Below, piece by piece: positions 1 through 8,762 of a DNA stretch of 64,000 nucleotides. Source of the DNA: Hallella seregens ATCC 51272 (lineage in GTDB: Bacteria > Bacteroidota > Bacteroidia > Bacteroidales > Bacteroidaceae); contig NZ_JADU01000009.1 in NCBI RefSeq assembly GCF_000518545.1, forward strand, positions 1 to 64,000, given 5' to 3'. Below the pieces are notes generated by a model. That model was not told where the DNA came from, ran no database searches, and saw only the letters and a list, made by a program, of their open reading frames with translations. Position 1 is the first letter of the stretch. Every line of letters starts with the position of its first letter. Position numbers and translations under genes: made by a program.

Positions 1-66
1 CATACCATAGAATTATATGGCGAAAGCATGCGTAAGTTAAGGGCTAAGAAAAGCCAGAGTATCTAA
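1..66 (+). CDS. C-terminal end of an IS21-family IstB-like transposition ATPase (partial)
   Basis: The first 21 codons read in frame from base 1 and end at a TAA at 64-66. The tail (H-T-I-E-L-Y-G-E-S-M-R-K-L-R...) resembles the extreme C-terminus of IstB helper ATPases, where a hydrophobic-IEL-x-G-x-S-x-R pattern followed by basic residues is usual. The gene enters from outside the window. What follows immediately (repeated 20-odd-bp units ending in TTTTCCA near 181) fits the right end of an IS21 element, which supports the call. Only a short stretch is visible, so the assignment is inferential. Confidence 0.6.
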   Translation, partial: HTIELYGESMRKLRAKKSQSI

Positions 67-181
67 AAGGGTAAAATAAAATTGACCCCTGCACCAGAAC
101 TTTACAAGGGGCAATCATGTTGTGGCCAACAGGAGCAAATTCTACTTGGCCAAAAGGGGCAAAGTAGAGTGGCTTTTCCAC
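67..181. mobile_element. Terminal region of an IS21-like insertion sequence
   Basis: Downstream of the IstB-like stop, three related units follow each other: GGGGCAATCATGTTGTGGCC at 107-126, AGGAGCAAATTCTACTTGGCC at about 131-151, and AGGGGCAAAGTAGAGTGGCT near 155-174. Each has a GGRGCAA start and a TGGCY end. IS21-family elements carry multiple such terminal repeats and finish with CA; here the likely outer tip is ...TTTTCCA at 175-181. The opposite end and any target duplication are outside the window. Confidence 0.55.
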
Positions 182-188
182 AAATCAT

Positions 189-310
189 CTATTTTACGAC
201 TACCTTACATCCGTTCACGATGTAGTTGTTCTTGGGCTTGCCGTCATTTGTCGAGACATTTACCCAGGGTTGGGCAAGACTGCCGTCATTTGTCATTTTC
301 ACTTTGCTGA
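189..310 (-). pseudogene. Leftover C-terminal tail of a surface protein (PorSS/T9SS-like end)
   Basis: On the minus strand a reading frame ends NNYIVNGCKVVVK then TAG at 189-191. This is the typical end of Prevotella/Bacteroidetes secreted proteins (GVYIVNGKKVVVK-like) and parallels the end of the large protein upstream. The phrase TNDG(S/K) occurs twice, encoded by a direct repeat of GCCGTCATTTGTC at 240-252 and 281-293. No start, signal peptide or body of a protein precedes it, so it looks like a fragment left by recombination. The IS21-like tip lies only seven bases beyond its stop. Confidence 0.45.
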
Positions 311-326
311 TAAAGTCTTTTATTTT

Positions 327-362
327 CGGGAGTGCATCTCCCCGTTGGTGGATGCACTCCCG
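327..362. terminator. Strong hairpin after the small gene, probable terminator
   Basis: A perfect 12-bp stem, CGGGAGTGCATC at 327-338 and GATGCACTCCCG at 351-362, with a 12-base loop. It lies 22 bases beyond the stop of the minus-strand small gene. It is flanked by A/T-rich bases (ATTTTC on one side, ATAAAAAT on the other) but has no clean U tract, so termination efficiency is uncertain. Confidence 0.5.
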
Positions 363-384
363 ATAAAAATGAGCGGAACTTGCT

Positions 385-564
385 TTAATTGTCCCATATC
401 GAAGATGAAGAACTTTCCTCTTCATCGAGGAAATCCTGCTGTTTGGAGCAGGCGGGTCCGGTAGCGGGGTCATCGTCAATCCCCACGCTGGTGGAACCGG
501 CGAGGATATGGTTTTCCAATTCGATAATAGAGACTTTGATGGCTGGTTTTATATACTTTTTCAT
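385..564 (-). CDS. Small 59-residue protein with acidic, Ser-rich tail, downstream of the surface protein
   Basis: ATG at 564-562, stop TAA at 387-385, 59 codons. The product starts MKKYIKPAIKVSIIELEN, continues HILAGSTS, and ends in an acidic and serine-rich tail (FLDEEESSSSSIWDN). It begins only 23 bases after the stop of the large surface-protein gene in the same direction, so co-transcription is likely. The layout (basic KKxIKPxIxV start, amphipathic core, A-G-S, acidic tail ending in a W) matches my memory of short unnamed genes in Prevotella found beside secreted proteins, but I know no function. It has no hydrophobic signal peptide. Possible roles, all inferred: secretion or folding accessory, or a peptide precursor with an AGS processing point. 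No Shine-Dalgarno is visible, which is common in this phylum. Confidence 0.6.
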   Translation of the reverse strand: MKKYIKPAIKVSIIELENHILAGSTSVGIDDDPATGPACSKQQDFLDEEESSSSSIWDN

Positions 565-587
565 TATTCTTGTTTTTTATTTCTTAT

Positions 588-3500
588 TTATTTCAGAATC
601 ACCTTGCGTCCGCCTACGATGTACACGCCTGCGGGCAGTCGGTGGCGTGCGGCGTCGTCGAGGCGGTCGGCCACGCGTCGGCCTTGCAGGTCATACACCG
701 GACCGTCGGCTCTGCCCCTCGCGTCGTTCGTAGCGCCACCGATGCCGGTGGTCTCGCCGTCGATGACGATGGAGAGCTGCTTGGCGCCCGCGCCCTTCGG
801 ACAAGTGACATAAGCGCGATAAGCGGGAACCGTAGCGGCGGGGTTGTCGGTCGTTACCTTATGGAACTTGCCGTCATCCTGGAGGATGTAGGCGTTGGCG
901 GCGGTTGCCGTAGCGTTGTCCACGCCGGCTACCGTGCCCACAAAGCTGAAACCTGCGGCGGTCTGCTTCAGGACGTCGGCCTTGTAGGCTTTCACCTGTA
1001 TGTTCTCGCCGCCGAGCTGTGGCACACCGTCGACAGTAATCAGGTAAGGCTTGTAGGCTTCGAGCTTATCCTTCGCATCCGCGAAATGGACTGCGCTGTT
1101 GTCGCCGCCCGAGAGGGTGTAGGCCTTGAAGCCGTTGGCGGGCAGCTCGTAGGGCAGGCAGATGGTGGCCTTTCCGCTTGCGGCGAACGTGCGCTCGTAG
1201 GTGGCTCTGGCGGCGATGAAGTCGAGGCCGATGGGCAGCGGCTTGGCGTCGGTGAGGCGGAAGTCTTCACATGCCCAGCGACTGTTCGCCGTGTCGTAGT
1301 AAACGTAGTTGGTCTTGCTCTTGTCGGCCTCGCGGTAGAGGCCCGGCGTCTCGCCCAACGGCTGTGCCCAGTGGCATTGGTCGGTGCGGCCGGCTTGCAA
1401 CATCTTCGCCACCTCGCCGCTCTTGAGTTGCTCGGCGGTTACCCTGTCGCCCTGTACCTTGCCGCAGGGGTTGAGGTAGTAGCAGTTGTTGATGCGCGTA
1501 AAGCCGGTGCCCTCGTTCAGCTCACTTTCCGAGCAGAAGGTGAAGCTAGTTTTGTCGTCGCTGAGGGCGTTGTTCGTGCCGAGGTAGAGGCAGTTGTTCA
1601 GCGTGCAGGTAGATTCTAGGGTCTTATTAGCTATAAATCCGGATATATATCTTGCTTTGCCGCCATTCAGGTCGGACGTGGCGTGGAAGTTTCCCTTGAC
1701 TAAGCAGTCGTTAATGGTGATATGGGCAGTGTCATCCGCCCATTGAAGTATGCCCGCCAATGAGCTGCTCCCCTTGAGGTCCACCTCGCTGACACAGCCG
1801 GAAATGGTGGTTGTGCCCTCAGCGTTTTGAATCAATCCGGACAACTGGCTATCGTAACCGCTCGACGTAATCTTCCCTTGGGTGCGCAGGTTGCGGATGG
1901 TGGCGTCCTTCACATATTTGAAGGGGGCAATCTCTCTTCTGTTGCCGGCATCCCAGGAGAAAGAGAGCGTGTGTCCCTGTCCGTCGAATGTGCCGTAATA
2001 ACGGTTGGGCCAAGTATCGGCCACCATCACGATTTCCGTGCCGAGATCGACGTCCTGCGTCAGCTTGACGTCGACGGCGGGCTGTCCGTTGTTCACGAGG
2101 TCGCGTAACGCCTTCCAGTCTTCCTTCGATGCGATTTCGTAGCAGTCTTTTTCGGTGATGCTGACAGCCACCTGCCTGTCGGCTGTTACGGTGGTGGAGG
2201 CGTTGAAGCCGTCGGCAAAGGTCAGTCCGGTGTAGTAATGGTGTGGGTTGTAGCTGTTGCCGAGGGCTTCCTGCAAGGTGGGCAGACTGACGGTGCCGCC
2301 CTTGTTGGCGTAGCGCGCGGCTACTTCCTTATCTTTGTAAGTGAAGCCCACTTTATAGACTTTCTTCGCCGCGTCGGCGGTGAACTGCGGCACGTTGTCG
2401 GTGCCGAGCGTCTGTCCCCAGAACTGCGTGTCTCTGCCGTTCTGCAACTTATAGGTCACCTCGCCGCTCTTCAGTTGCTCCTCCGTTACCTGCGTGCCCT
2501 GTGCTGTGCCGCAGGCGTTGAGGTAGTAGCAGTTGTTCAGGGTGGCGTTATCGGCGAAGGTATTGCTACCGGTGGTGGCGTTGTTCGTGCCGGCGTAGAG
2601 GCAGTTGGTCAGCGTGCAGGTGCCGCCCTGATAGTCTACAAATCCGCCGATACTCTTCTTCGCGGAGTTGAGCGCTCCCTTGACGACGCAGTCGGTGATA
2701 ATAACCTCGGTATTGAGGTTTACCATATGAATCATGCCTGCTAAATAGCTGGAGCCCTTGAGGTCCACATCGATGACGCAGCCCGAGACGGAGATCTTGC
2801 CAGAGGCAGACAGAATCAATCCGGACAAAAGGCTGTTGCCTGTTGCTTCAATCTGCCCTTTTACATGCAGGTTCTTGATGGTGGCGCCTTCCACAGTCTT
2901 GAAGGGGGCTATATTGACGAAGCTTGTGTGATTCCAGTTGACGGTGAGCGCATGTCCCTGCCCATCGAACGTGCCGGAATAGTTTCTGGTCACGCCCACC
3001 ATCACGATGTCCGAGCCGAGGTCGACGTCCGCTGTCATCTTGGCGTCGAGGCCGGCCTGTCCGTCGTTCACGAGGTCGCAGAACGTCTTCCAGTTGTCCT
3101 TCGAGGCTATCTCGTAGGCTTCCTTATGGTTGAAGAGCACTGCCACGGTCTGGTCGGAGCTGACGGTGGTGGAGCCGTTGAAGTCGCCGGCAAAGGCGAG
3201 GGTGTAATAATGGTGCTCGTTGTATTCGCTGCCCATGAGGCCCTGCGCGGTAAAGGTGGGCATGTCGCCGTAGATGGCGTTGTTGCGGGTGGCGTAGCGC
3301 GTGGCCTTCACCTCGTTGTTGTAGGCGAAGTCCACCTTATATATATGTTTCGCCTCGTCGGTGGTGGGCATCGGCTCGTTGTCGGTGCCGAGCTTCTGTC
3401 CCCAGAACTGCGTGTCCCTGCCGTTCTGCAGCAGATGCGCCACCTCGCCGTTTTTCAGTTGCTCTTCGGTAATCTGCGTGCCTTGCGCCGTGCCGCAAGG

Positions 3501-6292
3501 GTTCAGATAGTAGCAGTTATTGAGGTTGGCGTTATTGCAAAAGGTACGCGCCCATTGACTGTCGGCGTTGTTGGTGCCGATGTAGAGGCAGTTGTTGAGC
3601 GTGCATTTGTCATACTGTCTTTTTACAAACCCAACGATGTCTTTATTTCCTTCCCTATTCATGCTTTTCATGTCGCCCTTTACGATACAGTCGTTAATGG
3701 TAACGTTGGCAGGATCGAAGACTACGGAAATCAAGCCTGACATTCTGCCGTCTTTATATTTGTTCGTGATTTGCAGATTACTGACGCATCCCGAAATGGT
3801 GGAATTGCCCTTCGCCGAATAAATCAATCCGCCCACCTCGTCAGCATTCGCCGTAATCTTTCCCTCGAGGCGCAGATTTTTTATGGTGCAGTCTTTCACG
3901 TAATTAAAAACACCTACCTTTTGATCATTGCCGCTGTCCCAGTTCATCGTGAGCGTGTGCCCTTGCCCGTCGAACGTGCCGAAGTAAGGGTGGTAGTAAT
4001 CGCCCACCATTTTGAAGTAGACGCCGAGGTCGATGTCGGCGGTCAGTTTGGCGTCAAGTCCGTTCTCGCCCTTGATCACGAGGTTGCTGAATGTATTCCA
4101 TTCGTCTGCCGACCCGATTTCGTAAGCATCCTTTTCGGTGATGCTGACAGTCACCTGCTTGTCGCCCGTGACGGTGGTGTTTTCGTTGAAGTTGTCGGTA
4201 AAGGCGATGGTGTAATAATGGTGCTCGTTGTAGCTGCTGCCCACGATGTCTCTCGTGGTGGGCAGGCTGACGGTCTTGCCGCTGTTGGCATAGCGGGTGG
4301 CTTTCACCTGGTCCTTGTAGGTGAAGTTCACCTGATATACTTTCTTTGCCGAGTTGTCGAAGGCGATGAGCTGCGGCTCGTTGTTCGTGCCGATGGTTTG
4401 TCCCCACACCTGCTCGTTTCTGCTCTTTTGCAACTGATAAGCCACCTCGCCGTTCTTGAGCTGGTCTGTGGTTACCTTCGTGCCCTGTGCCTTGCCGCAG
4501 GGGTTGAGGTAGTGGCAGTTGTCCGTCGTGGCGTTATAAGCAAAGGTATTGGTTCTTTCTCCGTTGTTTTCCACATTGTTCGTGCCGGCGTAGAGGCAGT
4601 TGGTCAGCGTGCAGGTGCCGTTCTGGCTATATACGAATCCGCCCATGCCTCTTCTGCCTGCACCGCTGGCATTGATACTGCCCTTGACAAGGCAGTCGGT
4701 GATGGCAACGCGGGTGCTGCCATATATATAGGAAATCAAGCCTCCCGCTCCGCACCCCTCGCCGGTATAGGAACTTGTGATGTCCACATTGCTGACGCAG
4801 CCCGAGATGGTGTTGTTATCGCCGGATACCTCGTCAATCAACCCTGCCAGAAAGTAACTGCTCGATTTGATAGTCCCTGCGGTGCGCAGGTTCTTGATGG
4901 TTGCGCCGCCCACCCTGCGGAAGGGGGCGATGTCGTTTTTGTCGGTGTTCCAGTTGAGCGTGAGCGTATGGTTCTGTCCGTCGAACGTGCCGGTATAAGG
5001 GTGGTCGGTAGTCCCCACCATCGCGATGTCGCTCCCGAGGTTGACATCGGTTTCCAGCCGGGCGTTGAGTCCGGCCATGCCCTCGTCGTTGACGAGTTTG
5101 CAGAACAGCTTCCATTCGTTGAGGTCTTTGATGAGCATGGTCTTAGCCCCCTTGTCCGTGCGTATTACTGTGAATGTTTGCCTAAGAGAAGACTCCGCGT
5201 AAAGGTTGTTCTCATGCTGAGTCATGGTGACGGTTACAGTGCCTGCGGTACGTTCAAAGAAGCATCTTCCTATCGTTTTCTCAATCGACAGCACGTCGTC
5301 ATTAGTGCATTCGACGTTAAACCCGTCATTACCCCTGTTGTAAGGTATACCACTTTCCGTCGTAAAGTCCGAATAATCATATAAGTTATAGATTGCGTTG
5401 GCGTATCCATCACCCTGGTAATACAACACCTTAGGCCGCGGTACCTGGTAGTTGAAGGTTACTCGGTCGCGCTTCACGTTGATCGTCGTGCCGCACTGCG
5501 CTTTGGCAAACTTTTCATTGCTGGGGAAAATGGCGGTGAGGCCTACCGTTCCGGGGCGCTTTAACTTTAGACTTCCGTTATTGTTGACATCCGCAATTTC
5601 ATTGTTGTCCACATAGTACTCTATATTGCCGTCGTACTCACCCTTGTCGAGGTTGGCCATAAACGAATTCGATACGGTGTATACGTCATAGCTGTCTTTT
5701 TCGAATCTCACCTTGGGTACCTTGACGTAACCCACAATGATGTCGCGCACCTTGAACTGTCCCCAACGGGAATTGTTGTGGGTGTAGATGTTGACACTTC
5801 TTGCCGAGGCATCATAATTGTAGACGACGATATTGTTGTCGTCGTCGTTGAGATTATTCTGATTGGCTCCGCTTATCCCCGAGTTCGAGATGGCATTCCT
5901 CTCGAAGTAATAGTCGTAGCCCGATGTAACGCTGCTGATGCGCTTGATGCCATTGGGTTCGTCATAGTCTTCTCCACCCTCCGTATCGCGCAGGATGATC
6001 CAGCGGATGGCATAGCCGTCGTCAACCTCTACGTTGATGCGGGAACCCTTTGCCAGTTCATAGATGGCACGGTTGCCCGTTCCGCCGGTGGTATTGCAAC
6101 GGCTGAACGTGATTTCCACGTTCCCTTTTCGGAGTGTTCTTACAGTCTGATGCGTGCCTAAGTCGCGTGATCGGAATGTCTCATAGCCCTCACGCCCGTA
6201 GCTGTCGCCCACGCCGGTGCTGCCAGCACGAGGACGAACAGGAAGAGGCAGAGCCTCTGAATGATGTTTGTTGTCTTTGTTTTCATTTTCAT
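588..6292 (-). CDS. Large modular surface protein with four repeated modules; signal peptide out of frame
   Basis: The main open frame runs from 6212 to 588 (1874 codons) and ends in a sorting-type tail (PVYDLQGRRV ... GVYIVGGRKVILK), as in proteins exported through the outer membrane by the Por/T9SS system. Residues about 355-690, 690-1025, 1025-1350 and 1350-1640 are four copies of a module of about 330 residues: (W)-N-x-F-x-x-LV, DVDLG, GTFDGQGHTLT, IKNLR, GLI ... ISGC, DC-VKG, NCLYAGTNN, NPCG-AQGT and a VYKV...YTxAF linker. The GLI/ISGC pieces are GLUG-like and suggest a beta-helix. The open frame's first possible start is a GTG at 6212. A perfect signal peptide (MKTKTTNIIQRLCLFLF ... APAWA) starts at 6292 or 6286 but is one base out of frame; adding one base near 6208-6212 would join AWA to DSYGREGYE. 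Either a sequencing error or an inactivating frameshift. Function is unknown; adhesion or glycan contact are guesses. Confidence 0.75.
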
Positions 6293-6617
6293 TTTACTGA
6301 ATATCTAAAATTGAAATTAAAATATTTTTATCTTCTTGTTTTCTCACGTCACATTCCTGCCGACTGAATTTCGCATGCCGGATGGTTCTTTTCCGAGCAA
6401 TTCCGCAAGAAACATTTGTGCGAAAACAGCAAAAGGCCATGCAAAAATAAGAAAAAGAGAATTGTGATTTTTAAAATTTATAAGAAAAAGACCATTTTAA
6501 TTGTATCATTATACCTTAAAACCCTTAATATCCCCTTAAAAACACTTAATGAAAGCTTGGAAAAGAGAAAGTAAAAACGTATCTTTGCATCCGTCATAAA
6601 AAGTAAAAACGACAAAC
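6293..6617. other. Divergent intergenic region between surface protein and LuxR-type regulator
   Basis: A/T-rich 325-bp spacer. It holds the regulator's promoter on the plus strand (listed separately). No TAnnTTTG box is visible for the minus-strand surface-protein gene, and no gene or RNA was recognised. Confidence 0.5.
6557..6587 (+). promoter_or_regulatory. Promoter of the LuxR-type membrane regulator
   Basis: Bacteroidetes-type promoter: TTG at 6557-6559, 20-base spacing, TATCTTTG at 6580-6587, about 30 bases before the ATG at 6618. Confidence 0.7.
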
Positions 6618-7646
6618 ATGAGCACTCGTTATCTCACTGAAAAGGTTTCGGCATTTCTGCAGTCGCGCGCCGGAAACACCGTCGAGCAGCACCGCATCAC
6701 CGTGTATTTGCTGCACTCGGTTCTCGTTGTGACCATCATATTGCTGCAGTTCATGGGCTTGGGCGGTTCGCACGACCGGCTTCCGCTTTCCATGAGCGCC
6801 ATACACCTTGCGGTGTGCCTCCTTTCGCTGTCGCTCTATCTCACGCGGCGGCTGACGCTTTCCCAGGCTTTTTCACTCACGGCACTCGTGGCACAGTGTG
6901 CCATCGCCGTGCGCTTCTTTTATTTCTCCAGCGTCCGTCCCGACCATTTTCTGCAACTCATCCTCGTCAATCAGATAGCGTCATTGCTGGCTATCTTCTT
7001 CCTTGTGATGGGCTTTGTCCGGCTTACCCCCTTTATCGTCTCCACCATCAGTATGATCAGCTACGGTTGTGTGGCCATCTTTCTTCAAGAGCCTTCGCTT
7101 TGGCGGCTGTTCAGCTTCTTCCTCTTCGTGCAGTATTTCCTCTGTGTGCTGGGCGAACTGTTGCGGCGCAACGTGATGAGCGTGTCGAAAGAGAATGCCA
7201 GCCTGCAATACGGCAGGACAGCACTGTTGAGGGCCGTGAGGCTCAACGCGCAGGAGATAGAGGGTTATCTGCGGATGAGCAGCCACCGCAATCCGTCGGC
7301 TGACGACGTGGACCGTCTCTTCGCCATGCTCACGCCCGTTTCGCAGCGCAACCTCGTCAACGCCGTGCGCCTGCACCTGAAGAACCACTTGGCGGACGAC
7401 TGCGACCTCGCCCAGCTCTTCCCTTGTCTCACTAAATCAGAAACGGACGTGTGCCGTCTTATCCTTGAGGGCAAGAAAGGCCGGGAAATCTGCCTGCTGC
7501 TCAACAAAACGGAAAACAACATCAACGTGACGCGCAACCATATCCGCAAGAAGCTCAATGTGCCCACTGACCAGGACTTGCGAAAGTTTCTCGTAAATTT
7601 ATTGATCGAAAAAGGATATTTGAACAAGGGGGAAAGGAAAAGATAA
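6618..7646 (+). CDS. Membrane-anchored LuxR-type HTH transcriptional regulator
   Basis: 342 residues. The N-terminal 190 residues contain about six hydrophobic segments (for example ITVYLLHSVLVVTIILLQF, IHLAVCLLSLSLYL, LILVNQIASLLAIFFLVMG, LWRLFSFFLFVQYFLCVLG), so the protein is a polytopic inner-membrane protein. After a linker the C-terminus (about residues 270-325) reads LTKSETDVCRLILEGKKGREIC followed by NINVTRNHIRKKLNV, the recognition pattern of a GerE/LuxR winged-less helix-turn-helix. No receiver or PAS domain is present. It stands alone, divergent from the surface-protein gene, which it might regulate; that link is only positional. Membrane-embedded HTH regulators of this build are common in Bacteroidetes, with unknown signals. 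Confidence 0.8.
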   Translation: MSTRYLTEKVSAFLQSRAGNTVEQHRITVYLLHSVLVVTIILLQFMGLGGSHDRLPLSMSAIHLAVCLLSLSLYLTRRLTLSQAFSLTALVAQCAIAVRFFYFSSVRPDHFLQLILVNQIASLLAIFFLVMGFVRLTPFIVSTISMISYGCVAIFLQEPSLWRLFSFFLFVQYFLCVLGELLRRNVMSVSKENASLQYGRTALLRAVRLNAQEIEGYLRMSSHRNPSADDVDRLFAMLTPVSQRNLVNAVRLHLKNHLADDCDLAQLFPCLTKSETDVCRLILEGKKGREICLLLNKTENNINVTRNHIRKKLNVPTDQDLRKFLVNLLIEKGYLNKGERKR

Positions 7647-7714
7647 GTTCCTCCGCCGGAAACGTTCATATATATGCCATTATCCGCTTTCCATAACAAA
7701 TCGGGTAATAGATT

Positions 7715-7862
7715 GTGAAGGGCAAGAAGATTGCCAATGCCGAAATGACCGGTGCATGGGAACTTGCCCTTGCTACCATCAAGGCAGGGCAGATGTCTGC
7801 GGATAAGTTTTCACAGAGCATCAACTCATACGTGGCAACATTTGTGATCTTTCAACTGAAGA
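7715..7862 (+). pseudogene. Fragment of a topoisomerase III (TopB-like) C-terminal region
   Basis: The frame reads KGKKIANAEMTGAWELAL then KAGQMSADKFSQSI, which fits the type IA topoisomerase III stretch with consensus iadpemTaeWEkkLe-I-kG. About 45 residues are recognisable before similarity is lost near QLKKVQV. There is no upstream body: a TAG lies just before the first codon. Topoisomerase III genes are standard cargo of Bacteroidetes conjugative elements, so this is probably debris from such an element. There is no promoter. Confidence 0.55.
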
Positions 7863-8013
7863 AAGTCCAGGTAAGTTCTTATATTCTTATAGTCATCCAT
7901 TTTCATCTTTTTTCATATTTACTAAATGGACAATTAAAATACGAATTTGTAGACACAGAGATTGGGAGAAATCTTGTTTATAACACATCTTAACACTTTA
8001 TCCTCTTGGTAAG

Positions 8014-8127
8014 AATGCTTCCATAGAACCTTCAGAGGTAGAAAAGAAAGAGGTGCCTATATTGCTCACCCAGCCAGAATTAGAATTGGAAAGATCATTT
8101 GATATAAACAGGGAAGAACCGATGTAA
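8014..8127 (+). pseudogene. Orphan C-terminal fragment of an unrecognised protein
   Basis: An open frame reads NASIEPSEVEKKEVPILLTQ, then PELELERSFDINREEPM and TAA at 8125-8127. It has no start codon context and no upstream body. Its acid/hydrophobic composition resembles tails of mobile-element proteins, but I cannot name it. It lies between the TopB fragment and the tRNA, and the phrase CAGGTAAGT occurs on both sides (7870 and 8139), suggesting a duplicated junction. Confidence 0.3.
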
Positions 8128-8223
8128 TAGATAACTCCCAGGTAAGTCCAAAATTTTAGAAGCATTCATATTATAACAATTTTCATTGGAAAGTTCACCA
8201 AAAGCTCACCGATAGAAATAAAA

Positions 8224-8249
8224 AAGGAGTTGCATTGCTGCAACTCCTT
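8224..8249 (-). terminator. Rho-independent terminator of tRNA-Met
   Basis: An 11-bp perfect stem, AAGGAGTTGCA (8224-8234) and TGCAACTCCTT (8239-8249), with a 4-base loop. On the minus strand it is followed by a run of U (complement of 8219-8225), placed about 12 bases after the tRNA 3' end. Confidence 0.8.
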
Positions 8250-8260
8250 AACTCTCAATG

Positions 8261-8334
8261 TAGCGGGGGTGGGACCCGAACCCACGACCTCCGGATTATG
8301 AATCCGACGCTCTAACCAGCTGAGCTATCCCGCC
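8261..8334 (-). tRNA. tRNA-Met (anticodon CAT)
   Basis: The minus strand folds as a standard cloverleaf: acceptor GGCGGGA with CCCCGCT plus discriminator A, D arm GCTC...GAGC, anticodon arm TCGGA-TTCATAA-TCCGG with anticodon CAT, T arm GTGGG-TTCGGGT-CCCAC. The acceptor has one A-C mismatch at its seventh pair and a G-T first pair. CCA is not encoded. Elongator Met is most likely; an Ile2 (lysidine-modified CAT) identity cannot be fully excluded from sequence alone. The adjacent 7.7-8.1 kb debris is consistent with the tRNA as an integration hot spot. Confidence 0.9.
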
Positions 8335-8366
8335 ATATCGTAAACTTGCCTATTGGAAAGTGGTTG

Positions 8367-8398
8367 CAAAGGTAAGCATATTATTTGGAACCACCAAA
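8367..8398 (-). promoter_or_regulatory. Promoter of tRNA-Met
   Basis: On the minus strand TTTG (8395-8398), 20 bases, then TACCTTTG (8367-8374), ending 32 bases before the mature tRNA 5' end. It matches the Bacteroidetes primary sigma consensus exactly. Confidence 0.75.
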
Positions 8399-8717
8399 CT
8401 TTTAGGCTTTTTTGTTTTGCCAAGAATGGAAGGCGGACTCCACAAGCAAGTGCAAGGCTGTGCTGTCCTGCCCCACATCATGGCAGCAGACTTTGCCAAT
8501 CCATTCCTTTCCCACGTTCCGTCGCTCTCCTTGTCACCCAAATTTTGCATGGAACCAAGGGAGCGCACTGCCTTTCTCGCGCGCGAACAATAATACATTA
8601 ACTGGGAACACAAGAAGTAAATAGTTGGAAGTTGCACGAAAGGCTCCGTTCACTCTTTTTAACCTTGCCCGCTGTTACAAACCCGACGGCCGGGTTCGTT
8701 TGTTGAGACGAAATGCG
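8399..8717. other. Intergenic stretch with no recognised feature
   Basis: Between the tRNA-Met promoter and the exonuclease promoter. Open frames here on both strands overlap each other and have no family resemblance or start signals. I see no gene, repeat or hairpin of note. Confidence 0.5.
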
Positions 8718-8725
8718 TAACTTTG
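8718..8725 (+). promoter_or_regulatory. Promoter box of the exonuclease gene
   Basis: TAACTTTG, 38 bases before the ATG at 8763. A clear upstream TTTG at the usual spacing is not present (TTTG at 8699-8702 is only 15 bases away). Confidence 0.5.
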
Positions 8726-8762
8726 TGCAGATTCAGACCTATCGTCCATCCCGCATCCAGCC

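Noticed and set aside
7866-8146. Intron bounded by CAGGTAAGT
   Set aside because: Coincidental likeness to a eukaryotic splice donor; bacterial genes do not use it. Treated as a doubled junction in mobile debris.
8350-8637. Protein-coding gene on the minus strand (95 codons)
   Set aside because: It runs through the tRNA-Met promoter, has competing frames of equal length on the other strand and no family likeness.
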